A stretch of 64,000 nt of DNA from Flammulina velutipes (lineage: Eukaryota > Basidiomycota > Agaricomycetes > Agaricales > Physalacriaceae), in the NCBI GenBank assembly GCA_011800155.1, contig CM022373.1, positions 744,001 through 808,000 of the forward strand. The letters are read 5' to 3'. Under the pieces are notes generated by a model. It ran no database searches. It was given only the letters and a program-made list of their open reading frames with translations, and was not told the origin of the DNA. Shown here in pieces: positions 33,101 to 44,037 of the stretch; within the stretch, counting starts at the first letter, position 1; every line of letters begins with the position of its first letter. The position numbers and the translations under genes were made by a program.

Positions 33101-33341
33101 AATGATCTTTGAGCTTTTGCAGCTCAATCTTCGTGAAGATGCCACTCGGTTCCTCATACGAAGAATCGTGTTTTCACGATGGTTGGAGGGCTTGGAGTAT
33201 ATTAGCGAAAAGTTGGAGCCTTCCGTGGAGCTCGAAGGCCGTGCCCTATTGAAGGTGTGGGGGAACGTTGTATCTTCTAGCGAGGACCCAGACGAGAAAA
33301 TAGCGATGGAAGCATTGAAAACGATGTTGAAATTAGTATAG
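30183..33341 (+). CDS. DUF6535 multi-pass membrane protein with internal tandem repeat
   Basis: From the ATG at 30183 a short exon (to 30249) and a Pro/Ser-rich exon from 30308 lead into the DUF6535 domain. It begins APFWASYNTEAAKSDRETT and continues GWTSSLDFLLIVTGLFSAI across the intron ending at 30735. Two further hydrophobic regions (AIVTFWSTSLTCTLTIFVYAF and the pair at about 31125-31280) give the usual four-helix membrane domain. About 700 cytosolic, mostly helical residues follow. The splice joining exon 2 to exon 3 near 30469-30530 is ambiguous, with two in-frame choices. Residues coded at 32616-32891 are repeated at 32892-33167. DUF6535 proteins are abundant in Agaricomycetes and have no established function. 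Confidence 0.8.
32616..33167 (+). repeat. Two 276-bp tandem coding repeats (92 residues each)
   Basis: Unit 1 starts TLSAVSFFTAVYVTVDDG and unit 2 starts TLSAVSLLTAVYAIVDNG. Both contain DIATT/VIATT ... LNGLKARLLD(R/K)RVVE. The offset is exactly 276 bp, so the frame is kept. The similarity at DNA level is obvious, implying a fairly recent duplication. Confidence 0.9.
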
Positions 33342-33353
33342 GTCATGTAGCGG

Positions 33354-34458
33354 TCATGTGGCGTTGGCTGTATTAGGCAGATATGACACTAGAATATGTA
33401 ATTCCTTACCCTTCTCGTAATATTCGCGCTCCCCCTCCCACTCTTGCTCATACACCGGATCATACACCCAACCACCAAACATGATGTTTCCTGACAGAAG
33501 GTCATAAATCAGTGGACTTCCGTCTTCCTTGTCTGGGCATCTAGCTTGATAAGTGCTTATTGCCGCTGTTCTCCTCTCTTCACCTAGTCTATTCAAATCC
33601 CTTTCAGTAAGCCGATAGGGAAGTATTGTCGACAAGCCCATGAAGAGGTCACCAATCGTCACACCCATTTGTTCGGACTCGGAATAAATCCGCCAATCCC
33701 AGGGCATAAGTCGAGAGATAATCTTGACTTGAGTGAGACGCGGAATAGTAGCCGGCTCGTGTCTGAACTCTTCGAAGGTCACGACACGGCCGTCGGGGTG
33801 TATCATCACGGCAGATGTTGGTGGTTGGGTCACGTCCCAACGAACGAGGGGTCCGTCGCCGGTAGTATAAACATGGGGGTTGATGCGGAGAGGCTGAGGT
33901 AGCTTCATAACGTCACGGGGTTTGAGAACTGGACAGTCTGAATAATACTCAGTCAACGATGATGATAAAGTAAGAGAACTCACAGTCTGCGCCAGCTTGC
34001 CATGGGTCCATGAGTATGTCGCGGAATTCGGGATAGTCATCAGGTGAGTGGGTTGGGCGACCTGCTGGCGGTAGAGAAGGAGGTGGGGGACTCGGTATTT
34101 GAGCTTGGTTGGGATTGGATGCCAATTCTTTCCTCCGCGTTTGTACGTGGTTAGCAAGCTCAGATACAAGTTTTTCGAGTTGTTCAAGCTCTTCCGCGGT
34201 ATGAACGGCGGGAAAGGTGATGGTCATTTCTGAGATGGGGCCATGTTGGGGACTAGTAACAATGCTATGGATGGCTTGCGTTTGCGTTTGAGCTCGCGCC
34301 GGAGGCTCTGCTATCTGCACTGCGCGGTTGGGATGGGAGGAAGGAGAACGGGATATCTGGCGTGTATTTGGATGTGCATGCGATGACCGGGAAGGTTTGA
34401 GTATTGAGCGCGTAGGTTGGTATGAAGATCCAGCGCGTTGGGCTGTCCGATTGTCCAT
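33354..34458 (-). CDS. DUF6699 domain protein
   Basis: Two exons joined by an intron at about 33955-34000 (GTGAGT...TTCAG). The start is the ATG at 34458 (MDNRTAQRAGSSYQ). The first 130 residues are disordered and Ser/Pro/Gln-rich, with a short coiled coil (TAEELEQLEKLVSEL). The second exon carries a DUF6699-like domain: LRINPHVYTTGDGPLVRWDV, EPATIPRLTQVKII, PWDWRIY, GVTIGDLFMGL and YRLTERDLNRL. DUF6699 proteins are expanded in mushrooms and uncharacterised. The 3' end is uncertain, since a small intron near 33375-33410 could change the last residues. It is convergent with the DUF6535 gene. Confidence 0.7.
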
Positions 34459-34860
34459 TAAAGATGCGAGTGAGAAGAGAAATCTTGAATGGGTTGAATG
34501 TTGGTTCAGCGGTTTACAACGGTGGAACAAACACGAACGGATTTGATAGCAAATGCAAGGACAACAATAGCAGTACAGATATCACATAGAAAAGTCGTTA
34601 GATCGTTAGTGCGTCGACATGGAGGGAGGAGAGAGAGAAAGAGAGATCGCCATCAAATATCATTTCTCTCTCCTTTGTTCCACATTCGCTGTGTCTTCGT
34701 CGATGCTAAATCGGGAACAAGCTGTAAAATACACTGGGGATCTTTGTATTCAAAAAGGATATATTTCATGTGCTGTAAATATGGCGGGGTTCTTGCTGTA
34801 CATATCAATAACAATAGGACTTGGGATGACCACTTTGGACAGCTACCTGCTGGCCATTTC
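34459..34860. other. Spacer between DUF6699 and HNH genes
   Basis: This holds the DUF6699 promoter and the HNH-gene 3' UTR. A GAGA-rich run lies near 34620-34650. No gene is seen. Confidence 0.4.
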
Positions 34861-36139
34861 TCACCCTTGACGACTTTGACTAGTCTGGAAAGCTTGAGGG
34901 TGCTCCTGCAGGTACTTGTTCCGCACGATGTTAATCCTGGCAAGATCAGGATGATAGTCCATGTTGTCGCCGATCTCGGGTATAAATGCTTCATCGCGAG
35001 CTGCTCGAATGTGAATTCCACTAAAGCGCAAACGAGGAGCTCCCACACACCTTCCAACTCGGAGAATATTGAATCCAAGTTATCCAATTCTGCACGGTCC
35101 ATGCTCATGTCCACGTCCACGTCTCCCGCTGCCAGTGCTTCACGGGAGTGTTTGCTGTCCATTTCATCAGTACACCCAGCGCTCGATCCCAGGCCTGGAT
35201 TATGTTCTTCCTTCTCGGGTAGGACATGATACGCAAGTGATTCGTCCATGGTTGCACAACCAAAGATAGTCCAGGCAAAACGAATATAAAGCAGGTACGG
35301 ATCTGTGCGAGAGGGAAGATTGGCATATCGATAATGGTACTCAGAAGCGTAAGTCACATCTCCCCGGACAAAGACAGCAGCAAATTTGTTGTCGAAGGGG
35401 AAGTATGTCATGTAGGGGATATCGAATATACGACGGATGCCTGCTTCATGTATGAGATGGTTTCGAGGGTCGTTGAGTGGATCTCGGTTGGCTCTGTTCT
35501 CTTGTAATCCACCTAAGACGAAGGCAGGGCGGAGCTGGAGCCATATTTTGTGTTTGGTGAACTGCCGAGACGGTTATTAGCCTGAATATTTACTACGGCA
35601 AAGTGATGTATACTCACCCACGAACGTTCAGATCGTGGAACAATGTGACTCTCTTCAGTGACTGCATTGTGGTCGCTGAGGACACACTGACCGTCGTGTC
35701 TAGTCGGTAAGTTGCGGCCACCAATCCCAGCAGGAATTTTACGGGAATCTGCGTCCTGACTCGGAAAGGGAGGGAAGAACCACTGTGAGGGAATTTCAGA
35801 ACGCCGAGGAGGCGGCCAAAGAGCAAAACTGTAGTGAAGAAGATAGTTTTCATCGTCGAGGGAGGCGTGGAAGTAATACGTTTCTGCGTAGAGGAATTCA
35901 TCCTGTATGGGAATTGTAGACTTCGATTGGAGAGAAAGAAAGCAGGTGGAGGAGGCACCGGTCAAAACACGACAGGCGGCGAGGGCAAAGGCAAGGGGAA
36001 GGCAAGGTCTCTCGTCAGCCGTAGAACAAGGAATTGCTTCTAGTTCAAGGAATGCTAGTTGTTCAGGATGATGAGGGTGGCAGAATTCGACCACAGTTGC
36101 CTGTGGGACAGTCCGATTTATACATTCACCAGGCGCCAT
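34861..36139 (-). CDS. HNH-nuclease-domain protein (fungal type)
   Basis: Three exons. Exon 1 starts at the ATG at 36139 (MAPGECINRTV). It contains a Pro-rich middle, then RHDGQCVLSDHNAVTEESHIVPRS with the first Cys and the HIVP motif. After the intron ending at about 35574 come FTKHKIWLQLRP, RANRDPLNDPRNHLIHEAG, IRRIFD and YFPFDNKFAAVF. These are the Asn/His and FD positions of the mushroom HNH-endonuclease-like family. A 50-bp intron near 35020 restores a better C-terminal frame (RDEAFIPEIGDNMDY) than straight reading. Some family members may be nucleases, but others have lost the metal site. The second HNH histidine can only be assigned tentatively here. The function is unknown. Confidence 0.75.
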
Positions 36140-36299
36140 GATCGTGTGAAGCAAGTACGAATCTCAGCGCTTCCCGCCGGTCACCATTTTGATCACGTTT
36201 CGATGATTCCCGCCTTTTCCACAATGAATTCGAACCGTAGTATTTGATACATAGAGGTACTAGAGAAGTAGTTACATTGACAAATTACCCTAAAACAAT
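36140..36299. other. Short spacer
   Basis: These 160 bp between two minus-strand genes carry the HNH-gene promoter and the upstream gene's 3' UTR. Confidence 0.4.
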
Positions 36300-38237
36300 T
36301 CATAGGCCAACAATGCTTGTTTTGGCAGGGGCCGAAATCTCCCACTGCAGCGTTAGGTTCAACTTTTCCTGGGGCGGGATTGTGCATAGCCAATATATCT
36401 TCCCATCTTTTCCGAGCGACGCCACATCCACGTCTATGTCCTCCGAGCCCTCCCACTGCGCCACAACGGCTCCATCGACAACAGCAAGGGGAAGCGCCCG
36501 CCCGCCCACTTCTTTCCCTTGGGTAGTCCCACTCGCTGCTGTACCAGAACCAGGCAGCGCCAACGCCGGTTCCACCAATTTGACCTTAATCTCCTCATCC
36601 TGCGACACAGGTATATGATCCAAAATCTTGAGGTTCTCTACAACAAAATCAGGCTTCGTATTATGCACAGTTATCCGCTGGGAGTATACGTGGACAACGG
36701 ATTTGTTGTAGAACCCAGATTGGGATTGTTTCTTGCTTTGGGGGTGGTAGGTGACGCGGATGGTGTCGTCGAGGCCGAGGGGGCACTCGAACTTTTCCAT
36801 TGGGCTGACTCCGGCCATGTGGGTCTCGGAGATGAAGCTTTTGTCGACGTAGACGCTGGCAGTGCCAGGGAGGAGCGTGAACGATGAGGAGTTCTTGATT
36901 TTTGCCTAGTAGATCAAGTTAGAATCAAGTATGGAGGAAAATTCGAGAGAATATTCTCTAACCGTTAAATGTACTTTAGGCTCCACTCTGGGTATGGAGA
37001 TCCATGATAACGCGGCGTCGAGTTTCAGCTCAGCAATGGTAAAGGTGTTGAATGAGCCATCGCCGGGAATGGTAACGACACCTGGGATTCTGAACGTCGC
37101 GCTCACGTTACCCTTCGAGGTGACGTAGGCGCCAATGTGGTCCGTTGGCTCTCCATCGAACAGGCCGAAGCCCATGTCGTCGTCGCTTTCTTCCGCGTGT
37201 TCTTCCGCGGATATCGCCCGTTTCAAGAACCTCGCAGTTGAAACAGGAGTTGGACGAATCGGACGCAGTACTGATAGACTCCATGGGTTCAATGTGGGCA
37301 TCTTGTTGCCAATGGTAGGTGTGGCGGTTTCGAGTGTTATGGGTACGTTGTCCCATGACTAATAAATGAGGCATCAGTTAGAGTCACTGGTAAGAGACTT
37401 TGTAGGACACTTTACCTCGTCGGTGCTCTGAGAGATGCTCGCTTTGTATACAAGTGTGACCGGTTGGGTTTTTGCCTGCGTGTTCACACGAATGTCATAG
37501 CTCGCTGACCATCTCGCCCTGCTGACCGCTTTGAAACAATTGAATGCATAGTCTCTGTGAGTAGAGATAGTACTGACCATACGTGATGATGAGCGTAAAC
37601 TCGCCCTCTTCCTCAGCGACGACGCCAACCGACACCTGACGCCTCAGCCTAGCATCATAGTCAACAGGAACCTGCAGCCTCTGTCTCTCCAACGCAGAAC
37701 CAGCCTCCAATTCCTCAATCTCCGTTTCCAGCTCCAGTATCTTCAGGTCTACAGCTGCAGCCGCAGTTTCGTAGTTCTCAACAATGCTACCGAGAGAAGC
37801 TGGATTGACATGTTGGATGTTTAGTGTGGCGAGGAATTGGTTGAGGGCGGTGAGAGATTGTTGGGAACGTTCCAGGGCTCGTTTCTTCAGTGCCAGAGTA
37901 CGTTTGAGATCGATGAGCTGTGGAGATGTGTCTGTAGTGGGGGGAGGGCTTTGAAATGACGGAGTAACGTCGTGAATGGTCCCTAGGCCACGACCCTCAA
38001 CTCTACATGCATTATGAATATGGGGGCAGGAGAGTACGATTTGAAGGTAACATGCCGTAGACTGTTAGTATCGAGGTCATTAGACAACCCATTAAGCTTG
38101 ACTTTGTTCACACCAGGTTTGATCTTGAACGTGCAAGTCCGGGTAACCTCCGCCCGAGAGCTGTAAAGGCTGATGTGCGTTATTTTCGAGTCTGTTGCTG
38201 CAGAAAGGTCCAAGATGTTGATAGAGTCCGCTGCCAT
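36300..38237 (-). CDS. DUF4140/DUF4139 protein (mucoidy-inhibitor-A-like)
   Basis: Starts at the ATG at 38237. The DUF4140 N-terminus reads SKITHISLYSSRAEVTRTCTF then GVNKVKLNGLSNDLDTNSLR, continuing VEGRGLGTIHDV after a GC-AG intron. A coiled coil follows (LKRTLALKKRALERSQQSL; LKILELETEIEELEAG). The C-terminal DUF4139 beta-rich region contains RARWSASYDIRV, SWDNVPITLETATP, a variable Gly/Asp loop and KIKNSS-type strands. It ends LTLQWEISAPAK. Fungal relatives are conserved and lack an assigned biochemical role. There is no signal peptide, so it is probably cytosolic. The domain order and length are normal. Confidence 0.88.
38003..38055 (-). other. GC-AG intron in the DUF4139 gene
   Basis: Joining CTACG|GCATGT at 38055 to the acceptor ATGTAG at 38003 restores SLRVEGRGLGTIHDV, the family-typical sequence. 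The nearby GT donor leads to an immediate stop. Confidence 0.65.
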
Positions 38238-38385
38238 TATTCAGAAAATCCGCAAGGATAGAGTTGGAAGTGCTAATGTGGGAAGGTGCTTGATTTTTAC
38301 TACAACGTGCCGCCGGTTCGCAGGGTCGTTGACTTTAAATGATTCCGAATGATTCATGTACGGTGCCTATGTACGGCTCAGTGCC

Positions 38386-39038
38386 TCATTCTTTCGCTTT
38401 AAACATGCCAGTATGTATAGGCCAAGGAATTCCCATCCAAGTAGCGAGCTCAGTATGGTCGCGAAGATCGTCTCCAGTGTTGGGATGGATCAACACCCTG
38501 CCAATAGGTCATTTCCGATCCATACAAAATTGAATACCACTCACGAGCAAGGACCTCTATGCACCGCAAGCCACGAGAACAACGTTCCAGTCTGGTGAGG
38601 ATCAAACGTGTTCACCTCGAACATGGCGACAGGATGGGGCCCGACCGGCTGCTCCCAGAACCGATAAATCCTCATCTACGCTGTCCGGTGAATATACTAC
38701 ATAGAAGCCCCGTTTGAGAGACTCACCTCTGGGAATTCACGCCGGATCCGCTCATGTAGCTGGCGTGCGAACTCTTTCTGTTCCGGGACTGCCTGCATGT
38801 AGTACACTACACATATTTTTTAGACATTATCCAACAACCGAGGATTGATAGTGAGAAACGTACCATGGAAGTCAAACCCGTTATTCTTCTTATCGATAGG
38901 ATCCACGAACTCGTCGTACGCTTTGCTCTTTGGGGCGCTCGGGTTCTTCAACGACTTGCCATCCGCATTCCTTTCCTCCGACAACGGTTCAGCATTCTCA
39001 TATCCAGCAAGCGGAGAGGGATAGTAGTAGGGGGACAT
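38386..39038 (-). CDS. DOPA 4,5-dioxygenase-like protein
   Basis: Four exons from the ATG at 39038 to the TGA at 38386-38388, about 165 residues. Family landmarks are FDFHVYYMQ, EFARQLHERIRREFPE, VGPHPVAMFEV, LFSWLAVHRGP, SVLIHPNTGDDLRDHTE and TWMGIPWPI. The conserved histidines lie in FDFH, GPHP, IHP and DHT. This small-dioxygenase family (PF08883 type) includes the fly-agaric DOPA dioxygenase of betalain pigment formation; many members have unknown substrates. No pigment-cluster partner is visible next to it, so the substrate is not inferred. The start is after a TTG-only upstream extension. Confidence 0.85.
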
Positions 39039-39424
39039 CTCAAGCTTCAATGTTGCCAGCTTCCCATCCAATGGCGTCTTATACTCACACCATCCGAGTC
39101 CAGGTCGCCGTTAGCAAGCAAATGTCAGCTGCTTATAAAACAAAAAATACACTGCACATATTCGTGACGTAAGCGATGTTACACTTGCAGTACACGCGCA
39201 GGATAACAAGGTAAAGAAGGAGGGAGAGGAAAGCAGGCAAATGCAGCACACAGATAAATGTATCAGTAGGATATAAAAGGAGAGTGAGAGTGAGACGAGC
39301 AGAATAGGAAGAACGAGCGACCCATAAAAAAGCGAGTAATAATAAACATAGAAATAGCAGCCCACCACGAGCAAAAGATCCATCCATCCATCCACCAACC
39401 ACAATCTATAGCAAGGGACTACAC

Positions 39425-42400
39425 TCAATCCCGAGCGACCCAATCCGTGCTCCTCGAAACCAGTTCAATCGAATTATCGATTGTCCAGAACATGCGCTCA
39501 GTAGCACTCCGTCCGCTCCAGCTCTTCTGATCACGAAGAATCATAGCCTACAAAAAAAAAAAATCAGCATCCTCCCCACCATCACATCAAGACACATACC
39601 TGCTGAGCCCCAAAATTCCGCTGGTCATGCGCAAACAAATCAACATTCTCATCCAGCGCCTCCGTCAGAATCTGCAGGTCCTGCAAAATCGCCTGCATCG
39701 CCCGCACAGCACCCAGCGTCAGCATCTCCTTGCGATTCCGCACCGTCCCGCCATGGCTATTCGGAGGCGGAAGCGCGCGCGAGATCGTCTGCAGCACCGT
39801 ATGCAAAATCCGCTTCGTCTCCCCTAAAATCTTCTGCGCCTGGGGGAAGTTCCGCCGCGATACCAACACAAGCGCCCGCGTAATCATATCACTCGCCAGA
39901 AGCTCCATACGCCGCCGTACAATGACCGGGTCGGAAACCGTCGAAGGAGGTTTAGGATTATTGCCTGACGGCGGTAGAAGCGTCACCGTAAGTAGCACTG
40001 GGTGCGCAAGCCGAGTGACTGTTTTGGCAGCGGTGGGATCGAAGAAGGATCCGTCAACTTCGACTACGGGAACCTCGTCGATCATGCGGTCCATCATACC
40101 ATCCGCAAAGTCCATCCCGTCGTCAATGGCAAGCGAATCCAACCCCATGCTCTGGACAAACTCTTGCGTCGCGTCCAATGGGTTTCTCCCGCCACCTCCA
40201 CCTCCACCTCCACCCCGCCTGCCTTCATGTTGCGCACGAACAGCCATCTTCTGTCGCATATCGCTGTTATCCAGCTCAAGCTCAATCAGCATCTCCTTCC
40301 TCTCGCCATACCGCAGCTCCCCAACATCAACGTCGACATTCTGTCCATCACTCGCCAGGATAGACGAAGGGCCTCCACTGACTTTGCGCACCCTAAAGCG
40401 GTTTCCATCGACGATTTTCATGTGCAGCTTCATGTTCAACAGCCCAATGGACATCATGCCGCCTACACATCCAGCAATGCAGTCTTTGAGGTCATACCAG
40501 TCCTTGACAAAGGTATACGTCCCGCTAGTATGATTCGACATCAGCCACAGCGAAGCAGGATCATGCGACCGCCCGTAGCCAAACGAATGGATAGGCACAT
40601 TCGCCGCCTCAGCTCGCGCTAGAACGAGATCCATTTGTGCCCGTCGTGTACTGTCAGAAGCATCGCTGACGAGTATCATCCCAGACACAGGATTCCGTGC
40701 TTTACGTTGCAGGACCACATCAAGACCTTACAATCAGACTATCAGAGCGGGTGTTTAGTTCGAATCAAGAAGAAACTCACCATGATTAACGGCAGTGACT
40801 ACATCCGTCTTCTCATCCTTGTTCGTCCGTATTAAAAACTCGTCCTGGGCGTGTGGGGAAAGCATCCCGTCTTCCCCATGTCTCCCAGCATCAAACGTCA
40901 GCCCATCGATGAATTTTTCTAGTCGGGCTTTGCTAGCGGCTTTCCCGACGTTCAGGAATGGTGTTTTGCGAACTTTTCCGCCGACGCCGACTTCGAACGA
41001 AACTAGACTGAGGCGATCGCGCTGTCCAAGCGAGGCGACAAGGAAATCTAGGGTCGTCTTGATGACGCGGATTTTGAGTTGTGCGGTGCTAGGGGAGGCA
41101 TTTGGGGGTGGTACGGAGATCACCAGGATGAGGTCCACAGGAGGGTGGGGAAGAGGGGTCAGGGAATTGGATGGACCAGATGACATGTAGGGTGTGACGA
41201 GACCTGTCGGTGAGTCGTACGTGCCCATTTCATCGTCTTCGCCGAGGGGACTGAGCTTATTGTTGTGGATGTGTGAACGTTGTTGCTGGTGGTGTTGTTG
41301 CGAGGAGGAGCCATGTGACGTCGAGGACGACATGGTGGACCGGGAGGATTGACCGTTTAGCAGACTGTCAGTGGTGCTCATCGACGTGGACGTGCTCCCG
41401 CTGAGCATGCGCATGGCCTTGGCGTTACCACCAAACTCCTCCATATCCAGATTGCGCTCCTGCCGTTGCTGCTCGACCTGTTGCTGGTGGGCGGGACTCT
41501 GGGATTGGAACATGTTGACAAGGGCTTGGATGGTGTTTTTCCAGGACTCGAGAGAGGAGCGGTCCTTGTATATGAGAATGAAGGACGCGAGCTCGTCCTC
41601 CATGTCGATGGTGAGGGACATTTCTCCGGCTGCGGAAGAAGCGGTAACCTGCTTGATGTGGCGAACATAGATACGGCCCTTTAAGCGGAGGACACCCTTG
41701 CTTTGGGTGCTTATGGTGGAGCCTGTGTCGGTAAGACCGGAAGCAGTGGATAAGAGTCTGCCCAGGGAGCGTTTTTTCTCCTCGACGACGCAGATGAGGG
41801 CTTCCCTGAAGAGATAGACGTAGAATTCGCGGACGAGGCTGTCGCGACGGACAGAGAGTAGATCGTAGAGCTGGAGCGGACCGAGATCTGAGAGGGGATG
41901 GCCCTTCCAGTCTATGATTCTGTTACGGAGGTCCTCGGTAATTGAGGCGAAGGGGGAGTCCTGGTCGTGCATAATGACACCTGGGTACTCTGTGGCTGTG
42001 GGGGAGACTGATTCGTGGCGCTGGTACATGTCTGGATTTGAGGGCTGGTTGCGCAGGCGGTGTGAGAGGGGGGACGAGTGGCCCGAGTGGGAGGTCTCGT
42101 GGCGGGAGTGATTGGAGCGTGGGGAGGCGTAGGAGTCTGGCATGACGGGGCCTGGGACGGCGCTGGCGATGCGCTTCCCAGGCAGCTCGATAACGACGAT
42201 GCACGTGAGTGGCTGTGTGAGATCCTGGGTGCGGGTGAGCGACGAGAACTCGGGCCGGACTTGAATGGAGGGCGCCACAATGTATGTCTGGTCAGAGTTG
42301 GAACGGATAGAGCCTGTGTGCTCGATGGGGTCGTCAGCGTTGGGGTCGTACGGCGTCGACTGCAGGCGCGAGCGGGTTACAGGCGTGTCTCTGCCAGGGT

Positions 42401-43056
42401 ACATTGCTTGTTGGTTGCGGTCGCCCATCCCAGTAAGCGCAGCCAGTTCTGCGGTAGATAAGCATACGAAGAAACGCGGACAGACAATGCGCACTGTTCG
42501 ATTTTCCCCCGTCGCCATCGCCCACCTTCATGGGCCGTCTGCACACACCGCACACACCGAGATTCGACTTGCGCGGGACCGTCGAGCGGGCCTGGCTTGG
42601 AGGTGGTCCGTACACAGCCGTGAAGCATGCCTAATTGAACTGGCGGTGAGCATCGACAGCAGGTAAAAAAAAAGGACAGACTTCGTGCAGAGCATGGCCG
42701 CACTCTGGGACGATATGGGGCTTTTCTCCCGGTAGCCTGAAGCTGAAGCTGAGGGGCTCGAGGCATACTGGGCAGTCTTCTTCGACGTCGGCGTCGTGGT
42801 TGGAAACGACGGGCAGCGGTGCGACGTGCATTGCAGCAAATGGATGGAGGGTGTCCGTGGAGACGCCAGTGTCTGTGGACAAAACAGAGGGCGACCTATT
42901 TCTTGATCGAAAGAGGGAATTGAATGACCGGACAGACGACGGTTTATTAGGAGGAATAGGGGCCAGTCGAGGCGAAGTGAACGTTGGCGTCAATGCTCGA
43001 GATTCATGATGTCGGATCTGATCCTGCTCCCTCTGCCGTGAAAAATTACCTCGCAT
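39425..43056 (-). CDS. RING-PH-vWA scaffold protein resembling Ste5/Far1
   Basis: Six exons or so from the ATG at 43056. The N-terminal RING-type finger is assembled across two introns: DCPVCLEPLSF, HIVPECGHALHEACF, then GVCGVCRRPM. A Ser/Gln-rich linker follows. A PH-like segment has DSLVREFYVYLFREALICV, LRLKGRIYVRHIKQV and LASFILIYKDRSSLESW. A vWA-like domain (VDLILVISVPPPN; GMILVSDASDSTRR) has an altered MIDAS. The C-terminus, in a last exon to 39425, ends STDWVARD. RING plus PH plus vWA is the architecture of the Ste5/Far1 pheromone-pathway scaffolds. Orthology is inferred from architecture only. A nine-glycine tract lies near 40190. A Ste20-type kinase lies 10 kb away. Confidence 0.75.
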
Positions 43057-44037
43057 ACTTGCTACAACGTCCAGGAGATCCTGCTCGCAAAATGGTTGCT
43101 GTCCAACTTGAATGTCCTCCTTTCGTCTAATTACACTCTTCCGTCGCGACTATCTATCACCACGCGCCTGATCCGACCATCACCTCACCCTGTCAACTCG
43201 AATATTGTCCTCCACACAACCTTTGTTCTCTCCAACCTCTTTCCAATCCTTCTCTTTTCTCAAAACGATTCTTCGAATAATCTCCCTTGCTCGATCGTCC
43301 CCCCCGCAGATCCAATACCCGCTGATAACGTTCGTCCGTCGGACTCTGCGAACCTTGTGCTTCCCTTCTTTCGGCGTGGATCTGTCCAGACTCCTTCTCG
43401 ACATCTGCCGCTTCGTTCACTCGGAAGCGTCTTTCCAACTAGCAAGTCGCTCAGAACAGACTGATCCATCTGTTTGATCTCCCATGGGCATTCAATTCCC
43501 ATCACAATCACCAGACTGCAGAATCACTGAAGATCATCTTCGCAGTCGCAATCGCTGCCAGTCATTACGCGGTGCGCCACCCCAGCTCAACCCACCACAT
43601 GGACTCGAATTATCCTGTGATGTGGATTTTCCAAGGGCCCCGGGCTCGCCACACTTTCCCAATGACTCTGTCTTCGACGAGTAATCAGAACTGAGCCCAA
43701 GGAGGCAAAAGGTACCCCTCATCAACGCCACGAAATTGGAAACACAATATTCCTGTTATAACAAGTATCTGATTTACAGTCTGATCAAGGATGGTGCTGC
43801 AGGGAAATGGAATACATACCTTGACGGTACCCGACTGGGCGCGCGAACGAGTTATATTTGGGGTGATTGCGCCAGTTCGCCGTTTTCCCAGCGTAGTGAG
43901 ACAAACTTTGACAGCGACGTCGACAGAGAAGAGGCTTTCGCCGGCTGCTTCGCACCCTCTTCGAATATGCTACAGACTACAGTTGACTGACAGTTCTTGG
44001 TTGTATTCCAAACTGTTCCAAATTACACGAAGAGGCA
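43057..44037. other. Intergenic stretch, purine/pyrimidine-biased
   Basis: About 1 kb between two minus-strand genes. The part near 43100-43480 is purine-rich on the minus strand and open in several frames, typical of a long 5' leader. No conserved domain or splice chain supports a gene. Confidence 0.4.

Noticed and set aside
34498..35229. Plus-strand 243-codon open frame across the HNH gene 3' region
   Set aside because: Antisense to the spliced HNH-domain gene, which has clear family motifs and splice sites.
39730..40622. Long plus-strand open frames opposite the RING-PH-vWA gene
   Set aside because: Shadow frames of a GC-rich coding exon; composition is Ser/Pro/Arg-biased and no domain is present.
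43096..43511. Multiple open frames on both strands upstream of the RING-PH-vWA gene
   Set aside because: Purine-rich leader is open in several frames by composition; none has conserved features.
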